Positions 6,936 to 14,240 of a DNA stretch of 64,000 nucleotides are shown here, in pieces. The position numbers were made by a program, and so were the translations under genes. Source of the stretch: Paraeggerthella hominis (GTDB lineage: Bacteria; Actinomycetota; Coriobacteriia; Coriobacteriales; Eggerthellaceae). The first letter of the stretch is position 1, and every line of letters starts with the position of its first letter. Where the stretch lies: NCBI RefSeq assembly GCF_021044775.1, contig NZ_JAJNOQ010000008.1, positions 76,397 to 140,396 of the forward strand. Reading direction: 5' to 3'. The notes under the pieces were generated by a model that ran no database searches, had not been told where the DNA came from, and worked only from the letters and a program-made list of their open reading frames with translations.

Positions 6936-9302
6936 ATGATCAACGAATACAACCATGATCTGTACAAAACAGACTGGCGCTGGTTTGAGAATGGTTATGA
7001 AGTGACCCGCACCTCGGTCTGGACCGGACCTGGGTGTCACAACGGCTGCGGCGTGCTTACGTACGTCAAGGATGGCAAGCTTGAGAAGATCGAAGGTGAC
7101 CCCAACTTCGGGTACAACCAGGGACGTCTGTGCCTGCGCTGCCTGGACATGGTTGAGGCTATCTACAACAACGACCGACTGAAATGGCCTCTTCTCCGCG
7201 ACGGAGAAAAGGGCGAGAACAAGTGGAAGCGCATCACTTGGGAAGAAGCGTTCGACTGGTTGGAAGATACGTACAAGAAGATTTGCAAGACGATTCACGA
7301 CGACTACAACGGTATCGGGCCCGAGGGCATCGTGGCTCTTTCCGGTACGGGTCGTAACGCCATGTGGCACGGCGCCATGTGCCTGCGTGCGGTTTTCGGC
7401 AGCCCGAACATGTCGTTCGGCTTCCTCTCTGCCGACTCCTGCTATCAGCCTCGTATGACTGCCAACCTCATGAAGGACGGCGATTGCTGGATCCTCGACG
7501 CTTCCCAGCTTCACCCGGATCGCTACGACAACCCTGATTGGAAGCAGCCTGAAGTGGTTATCGTTTGGGGCAACGAGCCTCTGGCGTCCAACCCTGACGG
7601 TTTCGTCGGCCACTGGCTGATCGACCTCATGCGCATGGGCACGAAGTTCATCGTTGTCGACCCTGCTCTGACGTGGCTTGCCTCGAAGGCCGACATCTGG
7701 TTGCAGGTTCGTCCCGGCACCGACTGCGCTCTTGCCATGGGCATGCTGCGCGTCATCGTCGACGAGGACCTGTACGATCACGAGTTCGTTGAGAACTGGT
7801 GCTACGGCTTCGACGACCTGGTCGAGCGTCTGCAGGACTACCCGACCGACAAGTGCGCCGAGATCTGCTGGATCGACGAGCAGGATCTTATCGACGCAGC
7901 CCGTATGTTCGCTGCTGCAAGCCCCGGCGCAATCCAGTGGGGTCTTGCCATCGACATGCAGATCTCCGCTATGGAGGCTTCGTTCGCCATCTCCGACATC
8001 ACGGCGCTGTGCGGCAACCTCGACGTTCCCGGCGGCAACGTGCTCGTTCGCTACGCTTACAACAGCTCCAAGAAGTACGGCTGCGGCCTTGAGTTCATCT
8101 CGCAGGAGATGCTTGATCGCCGTATCGGCACCGACCAGTCCCCGATTCACAAGGCTGGCTACACGCCGTTCATTCCGCCCGATCTGCTGCTCGAAGCCAT
8201 GGAGACCGGCGTTCCATATCCGCCTCAGATGATGTGGGTGCACGGCACCAACCCCATCGCCAACATGTCCGGCGATGCCCCGCGTCTGTACCGTGCGTGG
8301 AAGAACGTTCCTTATACGGTCGTGGTGGACTACTACCTGACCCCGACCGCCGTGGCGTTCGCCGACCTTGTTCTTCCGGTCGCCATGTCGGTTGAGCGCG
8401 ACTCCTTCCGCTCTTGGTGGCAGCCGCTGCGTACGTTGACTGCTTCGGCTGGCCGCTACTTCGAGTGCAAGATGGACGAAGAGCTTGTGCTCGACCTTGG
8501 CAAGCGCTTCAACCCTGAGTTCTTCAACCAGTTCGAGACCACCCGCGACTTCTTGACGTGGATGATTCAGGACGACGGCCTTGGCGTTGACTACACGTTC
8601 GAGGACCTTACCCACAAGGTTTACGACTACTGGGATTGGAACGAGACGTACGAGAAGTACAAGAAGGGTCTGCTTCGCGAGGACGGTCAGCCGGGCTTCG
8701 TTACCGCGACCGGTCTGTACGAGGTGTCTTCTCCGCTGTTCGACGTGTGGGGCTTCGATCCTCTGCCGCATCACATGGAGCCGTACGAGAGCCCGTACCG
8801 TACTCCCGAGCTGTACAAGGAGTACCCGTACATCTACACCTCCGGGCACCGTCACATCGGCCTGTTCCACTCCGAGCATCGCCAGCTGCCGACGATGCGC
8901 GAGGTTCATCCCACCGCTATCGCCGACATCTCTCCGGAGATCGCGAAGGAGCAGGGCATCAAAGAGGGCGACTGGGTATGGTTCGAGAACAAGCGAGGCA
9001 AGTGCAAGCAGCAGGCGCATATCGCTCCTGGCCTGATGCCGAACCTCGTGCGTGCTCGCCATGGCTGGTGGTTCCCCGAGCAGGAGGCTGCCGAGCCCAA
9101 CCTGTACGGCGTGTTCGACTGCAACGGCAATAACCTGACCACGATGGGCGTTTACGGTCCGACGCACTACGGCGCTCCGTACAAGAGCACGCTGTGCAAG
9201 TGCTACAAGGTAACGCCTGAAAACGATTGCTCGCCGAGCGCAATCGTCACCAAGGGAGGAGGTTTCGGGGGCTATGACTACACCCGATTCGAAGGAGACT
9301 AA
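6936..9302 (+). CDS. molybdopterin oxidoreductase catalytic subunit (DMSO reductase family, candidate aromatic dehydroxylase)
   Basis: A 788-residue protein with the DMSO-reductase-family fold markers: an N-terminal Fe-S segment with Cys34, Cys38, Cys66 and Cys69, the EGDP and NQGRLC signatures, VVIVWGNEP and FIVVDP of the MGD-binding domains, and a C-terminal cofactor cap with GHRHIGLFHSEHR. The usual first cluster cysteine (near residue 31) is absent. SADSCYQPR (165-173) is where the Mo ligand is expected. There is no Tat signal, so the enzyme is cytoplasmic. The start at 6936 follows GAAAGGGGGA. It overlaps the Fe-S subunit gene by 29 bp. The family includes catechol dehydroxylases, pyrogallol transhydroxylase and acetylene hydratase; aromatic dehydroxylation is inferred from neighbours, not proven. 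Confidence 0.85.
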   Translation: MINEYNHDLYKTDWRWFENGYEVTRTSVWTGPGCHNGCGVLTYVKDGKLEKIEGDPNFGYNQGRLCLRCLDMVEAIYNNDRLKWPLLRDGEKGENKWKRITWEEAFDWLEDTYKKICKTIHDDYNGIGPEGIVALSGTGRNAMWHGAMCLRAVFGSPNMSFGFLSADSCYQPRMTANLMKDGDCWILDASQLHPDRYDNPDWKQPEVVIVWGNEPLASNPDGFVGHWLIDLMRMGTKFIVVDPALTWLASKADIWLQVRPGTDCALAMGMLRVIVDEDLYDHEFVENWCYGFDDLVERLQDYPTDKCAEICWIDEQDLIDAARMFAAASPGAIQWGLAIDMQISAMEASFAISDITALCGNLDVPGGNVLVRYAYNSSKKYGCGLEFISQEMLDRRIGTDQSPIHKAGYTPFIPPDLLLEAMETGVPYPPQMMWVHGTNPIANMSGDAPRLYRAWKNVPYTVVVDYYLTPTAVAFADLVLPVAMSVERDSFRSWWQPLRTLTASAGRYFECKMDEELVLDLGKRFNPEFFNQFETTRDFLTWMIQDDGLGVDYTFEDLTHKVYDYWDWNETYEKYKKGLLREDGQPGFVTATGLYEVSSPLFDVWGFDPLPHHMEPYESPYRTPELYKEYPYIYTSGHRHIGLFHSEHRQLPTMREVHPTAIADISPEIAKEQGIKEGDWVWFENKRGKCKQQAHIAPGLMPNLVRARHGWWFPEQEAAEPNLYGVFDCNGNNLTTMGVYGPTHYGAPYKSTLCKCYKVTPENDCSPSAIVTKGGGFGGYDYTRFEGD

Positions 9303-9627
9303 GTACGGTCTGTTGATCGACTACGAATTCTGCACCAACTGTCACACCTGTGAGGTTGCCTGCAAGAAGACGCATGATCTTCCGATTGGCCAGTACGGTA
9401 TCAAGACGCTCGAGTATGGTCCCGTGAAGAATCTGACGGGCAAGTGGGAGTGGACGTATCTTCCCCTGCCGACCGATCTTTGCGATCTGTGCGCCGACCG
9501 TGTGGCCGAAGGCCGCCTTCCCAACTGCGTACATCACTGCCAGGCTGGCGTAATGTACTACGGCACGGTGGAAGAGCTGGCTGCTAAGGCGGCTGAAAAG
9601 CCCAAGATGGTGCTTTTCACGAAATAA
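9274..9627 (+). CDS. 4Fe-4S ferredoxin-type electron-transfer subunit of the oxidoreductase
   Basis: A 117-residue protein with two cluster motifs: Cys20-x2-Cys23-x2-Cys26-x3-Cys30 and Cys70-x2-Cys73-x11-Cys85-x3-Cys89. DmsB/PsrB-type subunits usually carry four clusters in about 200 residues, so this is a short form with probably two. It lacks a transmembrane helix and would pass electrons from a soluble donor to the Mo subunit in the cytoplasm. AAGGGAGGAGG at 9252-9262 supports the ATG at 9274, inside the end of the catalytic gene, indicating translational coupling. Confidence 0.85.
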   Translation: MTTPDSKETKYGLLIDYEFCTNCHTCEVACKKTHDLPIGQYGIKTLEYGPVKNLTGKWEWTYLPLPTDLCDLCADRVAEGRLPNCVHHCQAGVMYYGTVEELAAKAAEKPKMVLFTK

Positions 9628-9648
9628 CCGGACTGAAGGAGGAGAGCT

Positions 9649-9879
9649 ATGGCTCGTCAGGAAAAAGGCGGATTCCGTCCGCCTCCGTTGGGGAAGATCT
9701 TGTGGAAGTGCACCGAGTGCAACACCTTTAACGCCGCAGATGCAACGGTATGCAAGAAGTGCGGTGCCGAGAAGGAGAAAGCACTCGACGAGTCCATCGA
9801 GAACGCTACGTTCAAACCCATTTCGGAGTCTGAGCGCCTGAATCAGGATCAGAAGATCTTGAAGGAGCTCGAGGGTTAG
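9649..9879 (+). CDS. second small zinc-ribbon protein of the oxidoreductase operon
   Basis: A 76-residue protein. FRPPPLGKILWKCTECNTFN followed by CKKCG matches the plan of the protein at 6471 (FRPPSFDDMMKKCPSCGTFN, then CKKCG), so the two are paralogues that bracket the enzyme genes. The tail here is charged and helical (EKEKALDESIE...), not Ala-Pro-Gly. It begins 22 bp after the Fe-S subunit with GGAGGAG before the ATG and is followed by the operon terminator. Function unknown; zinc binding is predicted from the four cysteines. Confidence 0.75.
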   Translation: MARQEKGGFRPPPLGKILWKCTECNTFNAADATVCKKCGAEKEKALDESIENATFKPISESERLNQDQKILKELEG

Positions 9880-9893
9880 TAGCCTTGTTTCAG

Positions 9894-9931
9894 AAAAGGG
9901 TCTCAGGCTCCAGGGGGCCGAGACCCTTTTT
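9894..9931 (+). terminator. terminator of the oxidoreductase operon
   Basis: AAAAGGGTCTC pairs with GAGACCCTTTT (9894-9904 with 9920-9930), followed by T residues. Confidence 0.85.
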
Positions 9932-10165
9932 CCTTTCCAATGTCGCTCGTCAAGGCGGTGCGCAATTCGATCCAAGGGAATAAGAGGGTTCTACGGATTG
10001 AAGCGCACGGCACTTTTATCGATGCGCATGGCGAGACGGCCTCTCGTTTTCCAGTTGTTTTCAGGAGGCCGTCGGACGGCACCGTTTCGTCAAAGCGACG
10101 CGCTTATAAGATTCCACTGAAGCTAGGGGATTGAGGCTTAAGTGGAACGTTACAAGGAGCGGTTT

Positions 10166-11566
10166 ATGAGTGCAGATTCCAAAGCGGCTAGGAAATTCAC
10201 CATTTCCCAGTTTATCGATTCGTTCGGAGTTAGTAAGTTTACGATCTCTATCTTTTTCCTCGTGGGCATCGCAATGATGTTCGATGGCTATGACTACATG
10301 ATCATCAGCTATACGAACACGCAGATCATGCAGGAGTTTTTCGGTCCCGCAGGAAACGATGCACTGAAGGGCGCTCTGTCATCTTGGTCCACTATCGGCA
10401 TCGTGGTCGGCTCGTTCGCCGCAGGCCCGCTGTCCGATAAGTTCGGTCGCCGTAAGATTCTGACGTTTGGCACGTTCATGTACGGTTTGTTCACCATTCC
10501 GTGCATTTTCGCCCCGTCTTACGAGCTTTTCTCGGTGTTCCGCGTTATCGCCGGTCTGTTCTTGGGCGTGTGCACGCCTATCGTTACCACGCTGTTCACC
10601 GAGTTCACGCCGACGAAGCAGCGTTCGTTCTTCATCACGTTCGGCATGGCTTGGATGATTGTCGGCTGGGTGTTCGCTGCCTTGATCGGCACCATCATGG
10701 TCCAGGTTGCAACGTGGCATTGGTGCTACGCTATCGGTGCGTTCCCGGTTGTCTACGCGTTCATTTTCGGCAAGTTCACACCGGAATCCGCCCACTGGGC
10801 GGCGGTTCACGGCAAGATGGATCTAGCGGTATCTACCTTGAAGTGCATTCAGAAGCGCTCTGGCAAGGACACGGGATTCGAAATTGATGCTGCGAACATT
10901 CTTGTTCCGCCCGTTGCCGGCAAGGCAAGCCCTGCTGAGGTTTGGAAGGGCAGGTACCTTAAGACCACGATTGCTCTGGTTATCATCTACTTTGCCGGTA
11001 ACTTCAGCATCTACGGCGTAAACGCCTGGCTGCCGGCTTTGATGCTCGAAGCTACGGGCGGCGCGGTTACCGCTTCGTACATGCTGGCTATGGCTCAGAA
11101 CGCGGCATCGGTTGTCGCGAACTGCACGACGGGCTTCGTATCCGAGGCAATGGGTCGTAAGCGCAACCTGACATTCGGTTACGGGTTGGCTGTTGTGGCG
11201 TGCTTGATAGTCTCTCAGGTTGTCAAGCTGCCTGCGGAAACGAGTTTCTGGCCGTACCTCATCGCATTCGTTTTCATGGGCTTTGCCTTGAACTACGCTA
11301 TCACGGCTGCTCAGCCGATGATGTCCGAGTCGTATCCTACCGAGTTCCGCAACTCGGGCGTGGCCACCATCGTGGCGCTCGGAAAATCGGCCGGTATCCT
11401 TTCGCCTGTTGTTTTGGGCGGCTTGAAGGCTGCTGGCTGGGCGTTCTCTCCGCTGATTGCTTTGCTTGCGGTTCCCATGGCGTTCGGCTTCGCCGCATGC
11501 TTCTTGCTTCCCAAGGGAGCAAAGGGCATGAACATCGACGATATCGCCGAAGCCGTGGAGTCCTAG
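10166..11566 (+). CDS. MFS transporter, aromatic acid:H+ symporter (AAHS) type
   Basis: A 466-residue protein with 12 predicted transmembrane segments. Family markers visible: an N-terminal FDGYDYMIISY segment in TM1 (AAHS proteins carry a DGxD-type motif here), the MFS loop motif GPLSDKFGRRKIL between TM2 and TM3, and SEAMGRKRNL between TM8 and TM9. The start at 10166 has AAGGAGCGG upstream; a GTG 24 bp earlier is less likely. It lies between the oxidoreductase operon and a zinc-ribbon/TM protein on the same strand. Uptake of the aromatic substrate, or export of the product, of the molybdoenzyme is inferred from the family and position. Confidence 0.85.
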   Translation: MSADSKAARKFTISQFIDSFGVSKFTISIFFLVGIAMMFDGYDYMIISYTNTQIMQEFFGPAGNDALKGALSSWSTIGIVVGSFAAGPLSDKFGRRKILTFGTFMYGLFTIPCIFAPSYELFSVFRVIAGLFLGVCTPIVTTLFTEFTPTKQRSFFITFGMAWMIVGWVFAALIGTIMVQVATWHWCYAIGAFPVVYAFIFGKFTPESAHWAAVHGKMDLAVSTLKCIQKRSGKDTGFEIDAANILVPPVAGKASPAEVWKGRYLKTTIALVIIYFAGNFSIYGVNAWLPALMLEATGGAVTASYMLAMAQNAASVVANCTTGFVSEAMGRKRNLTFGYGLAVVACLIVSQVVKLPAETSFWPYLIAFVFMGFALNYAITAAQPMMSESYPTEFRNSGVATIVALGKSAGILSPVVLGGLKAAGWAFSPLIALLAVPMAFGFAACFLLPKGAKGMNIDDIAEAVES

Positions 11567-11834
11567 CACAAGGCGAACCTTCGCATCATGTGCTTTCCGT
11601 CTCTTGATAAGGGGATGGTTGGGCAACCTCGAACGGGCTTCCGAGTAAAATCGGAAGCCCTGACGGGTTGTGAAGGGGGTTTCGACTTGGAGGGGAAGGG
11701 ATGCCGCGCTTTGGTTTGCGCGGGCTCGCAAGCGGCGGGCGACGGTGCGCGTGGCCGTCGTTCTTTTGATTCCTCTGGCGAATGCGTGGTTTCTACGCGC
11801 ATTGCCAAAGGCCGTTAACGAAGGGGGATTTGAC

Positions 11835-12077
11835 ATGATCTGTCCATTTTGCGGAAGGGAATCGCAGTCGGAGGAGCATTGCACGAAGTGCTACGCCCTC
11901 TTCAACAAAGAGGTGCGCAGGATTGCGTACGACTCCGAAAACGACCCGAGAAGCGACATGATCGGGCCGTTCACCTCGAAGCAAGCCAAGATTCTGGCGT
12001 GGACTATCATGGGGTTGCTGATTGTTGCCTTCGTAGCGGCCACGGAGCTTACCGGAAACGGCTTGTCCGGGCACTGA
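11835..12077 (+). CDS. small zinc-ribbon protein with one transmembrane helix
   Basis: An 80-residue protein: CPFCG and CTKCY form an N-terminal zinc ribbon, residues about 53-72 (ILAWTIMGLLIVAFVAAT) form a single membrane helix, and the C-terminus is short. It is the third zinc-ribbon protein of the locus, but membrane-bound and without the FRPP motif. GAAGGGGGA lies before the ATG at 11835. An imperfectly placed 10-bp stem (11635-11660) without a T run separates it from the MFS gene. Function unknown. Confidence 0.65.
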   Translation: MICPFCGRESQSEEHCTKCYALFNKEVRRIAYDSENDPRSDMIGPFTSKQAKILAWTIMGLLIVAFVAATELTGNGLSGH

Positions 12078-12116
12078 CGGGCAGGCGATCCGCTCTTCGG
12101 CTTTGCGCTCCTATAG

Positions 12117-12180
12117 AAGCCCTTGCTCGTCCCTGATGGATCGTGCCACATGGATCCATCAGGGACGAGCAAGGGCTTTT
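12117..12180 (+). terminator. strong terminator hairpin, 26-bp perfect stem
   Basis: 12117-12142 pairs perfectly with 12153-12178 over a 10-nt loop, ending in TTTT. It closes the plus-strand part of the oxidoreductase locus. Confidence 0.85.
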
Positions 12181-12201
12181 GTATGCGGGACGTAGGTATT
12201 G

Positions 12202-12233
12202 AAAAGGCGCTGTGCGCATGCGTACAGCGCCTT
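12202..12233 (-). terminator. terminator for the small membrane-protein gene at 12327
   Basis: Read on the minus strand, AAGGCGCTGT...ACAGCGCC ends in TTTT. It faces the plus-strand terminator just to its left, as expected between convergent genes. Confidence 0.65.
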
Positions 12234-12326
12234 GCCTTGGTTTGCGGACTGGTTTGCAGGCGGTAAAGCAAGGCGTCCGCAACCTGCGTGGGCAGGGCTG
12301 CGGACGCAGGCCGAGCAGATCGCGGG

Positions 12327-12677
12327 TTACGACTGCGCGTTCTGGCGCGACTGCTGTTTTGCGCGATCCTTCACGTCTTTTTTGGAAAGCCCGGTACGCG
12401 CGTAGATAGAGTTGATGTACTGCCCGCTTTTCGTGAAGTCGATGCTTGCCGAGCCGGCGAAGATCGCAAGGCCAACTGACGAGACCATCATGACGGCCCC
12501 GGCAACGAGGTTGCCTGCCTCGATGATGCCGTTCAGCTCGAGCGCCAGCTTTCCCCATACCAGAACCAGAATGGCGGCCAGGGAGGCCGAGCACTTGATG
12601 ATGTCTTTGCGTCGATTCGCCTGCAATCGAAGAATCTCCTCGTAGGCCTTTTGCTGGCGCTTGCTGTATCGAGCCAT
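12327..12677 (-). CDS. small two-TM membrane protein of unknown function
   Basis: A 116-residue protein with a basic, helical N-terminus (RQQKAYEEILRLQANRRKDIIK), two hydrophobic segments (about residues 30-46 and 55-75) and a basic C-terminal tail ending in a Lys/Arg/Gln-rich stretch. I do not recognise the family. AAGGGGG before the ATG at 12677 supports the start. It follows the OFA-type transporter gene on the same strand but is separated from it by a terminator, so it is probably transcribed from its own promoter. Confidence 0.6.
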   Translation of the reverse strand: MARYSKRQQKAYEEILRLQANRRKDIIKCSASLAAILVLVWGKLALELNGIIEAGNLVAGAVMMVSSVGLAIFAGSASIDFTKSGQYINSIYARTGLSKKDVKDRAKQQSRQNAQS

Positions 12678-12733
12678 GATTGCCCCCTTGGTTCTTGACG
12701 AAGCTTCTTGCGAACGGCGTGCGCTCTACTATA

Positions 12734-12775
12734 CCGAAAAGCTGAGTCCGCGAAGCGAAGGACTCAGCTTTTCGG
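12734..12775 (-). terminator. terminator of the OFA-type transporter gene
   Basis: CCGAAAAGCTGAGTCC (12734-12749) pairs perfectly with 12760-12775; on the minus strand the stem contains an internal T run. It lies 15 bp past the transporter stop codon. Confidence 0.75.
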
Positions 12776-12790
12776 CGTTCAACCGGGATA

Positions 12791-14056
12791 CTATCCTCTT
12801 CTTGCAGCCCTGCGATTCTCGAGCATCTTCATGTCCTTGTCCCATTTCCGCGAGAAGGGAAGCACGGTGATCGTTGCAATGACGGAAAGCACGGTCATGA
12901 CGATGAATATGGGAAGTCGGTTGGCCGCTCCGCCGACGGCGATGCCGACGACGATGTTCAAGATGGAGCCGAACGTGATGGCGAAGTTCGCCAAGGACAG
13001 GTTCAACGGGTAGTTCTTCGAGCCGAATCGCTGGCGAGCAAACGCGGAGGCCACAACGGGCACGCCGCCGTAGCAGAAGCCGCAGCACAGGGCGCCTATG
13101 ATGTAGAGCGCCGAGATGCCGGTCATGAACGCGCTGACGATGCACGCGGTGGCGGCCACGGCGATGAGCCCGTCGATCAGCATGGTGATCTTCACGTTGG
13201 TCTTGTCGTAGATGAGGCCGATGACCACGCGCGCCAGGCCGTTGCAGGTTGATACCAAGCCAACGAGCAGGGTGGCGAAGCCGGCGTCGAGTCCGACGAT
13301 CTGCGCGTCCGAAGCGCAATTGCCGATGGTCGCCAGCCCTATGGCGATCACGATGATCGCCCAGGTCCAGTACACGTAGAACGTCCCCGTTTTCAGTGCG
13401 CTATCCTCGTCGCCGGGATCGTAGCTGTCTCCCGTGGCCTTTTCGGGCGCCAGAAGCTCCACGATGTTCGTGGGCGGCCGCTGCAGGAACAGGGCCAGGG
13501 CAATCACGATCACTGCCGTGATCACGCCGATGGCCGTGAACACGGTTCCCAGGCCGAACAGGGGAATCAGGTTGACGGACAGCGTGCCCAGTATAAGGGA
13601 TCCCAGTCCGAAGCCCATCATGAGAACGCCCGACGAGAACCCTACCTTGTCGGGGAACCACACGTTGGTGGTGGCGACGACCGAGTTGTACCCCACGCCC
13701 ACGCCAAGGCCGCCGAACGTGCCGTAGCATAGGTACACGACCGCGATGCTCCCGTTGCCGAAGATGCCGGTTCCGGCGAAGCCGATGAAGAACAGAACGG
13801 CTGCGACAAGCAGCGTTCCTTTCACGCCGATCTTCTTCTCGATCTGGGAGCCGATGACCGCTCCTATGCAGAACGTGATCATCATGATGTTGAAGGTGAG
13901 CGCGACGGCGCCCTTCTCCAGTCCGAATGAGGAGCACATGGGCGCTGCGAACATCGAGAATGCGTAAATCAGGCCCAGGAACAAAAGCGTGAGCGTTGAC
14001 AGAATGAGGTAAAGCACCCGCTTACTCTTAATCTGTCCGATGGTGAGATCAGACAT
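12791..14056 (-). CDS. MFS transporter, oxalate/formate antiporter (OFA)-like
   Basis: A 421-residue protein with 12 hydrophobic segments. FSMFAAPMCSSFGLEK after TM1 and the GVGVGYNSVVATTNVWFPDK segment in TM5 are typical of the OFA branch of MFS (compare FGIxxGxxYxxxxxxxxKWFPxK). Members move small carboxylates, including oxalate and formate; substrate assignment here is not possible. The ATG at 14056 is preceded on the minus strand by GGAGAGGGG. It is divergent from the second trigger-factor-like gene, and the shared 184-bp region contains GTACTAGA, the motif seen before the LuxR regulator and the oxidoreductase operon, so it may belong to the same regulon. Confidence 0.8.
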   Translation of the reverse strand: MSDLTIGQIKSKRVLYLILSTLTLLFLGLIYAFSMFAAPMCSSFGLEKGAVALTFNIMMITFCIGAVIGSQIEKKIGVKGTLLVAAVLFFIGFAGTGIFGNGSIAVVYLCYGTFGGLGVGVGYNSVVATTNVWFPDKVGFSSGVLMMGFGLGSLILGTLSVNLIPLFGLGTVFTAIGVITAVIVIALALFLQRPPTNIVELLAPEKATGDSYDPGDEDSALKTGTFYVYWTWAIIVIAIGLATIGNCASDAQIVGLDAGFATLLVGLVSTCNGLARVVIGLIYDKTNVKITMLIDGLIAVAATACIVSAFMTGISALYIIGALCCGFCYGGVPVVASAFARQRFGSKNYPLNLSLANFAITFGSILNIVVGIAVGGAANRLPIFIVMTVLSVIATITVLPFSRKWDKDMKMLENRRAARRG

Positions 14057-14140
14057 AAAACCCCTCTCCTTTGGATTTTCCGGGAAAGCTCGTGTACCTC
14101 AAGGATAGTCACCAAGGGGGACGCCCCCCTATAGTTGCCC

Positions 14141-14201
14141 GTACTAGATTTGGCGTTTTCATACTCCCGAAGGGACTACGCGAACGGGGGCGAGTGCTAG
14201 A
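14141..14201. promoter_or_regulatory. GTACTAGA and GTGCTAGA motifs in divergent promoter region
   Basis: GTACTAGA at 14141-14148 and a one-base variant GTGCTAGA at 14194-14201, between the OFA transporter (minus) and the trigger-factor-like gene (plus). The spacing (53 bp) differs from the oxidoreductase promoter. Confidence 0.5.
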
Positions 14202-14240
14202 TTTTCCCCATTGCATCTATCACGGGGAAAGGGGTACGTC

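Noticed and set aside
6453..9167. Long open frame antisense to the molybdopterin oxidoreductase gene (over 900 codons)
   Set aside because: It mirrors a codon-biased high-GC gene, has no ribosome site or family resemblance, and the plus-strand protein is unambiguous.
11635..11660. Terminator after the AAHS transporter
   Set aside because: A 10-bp perfect stem is present, but no T run follows; kept only as a hairpin noted under the neighbouring gene.
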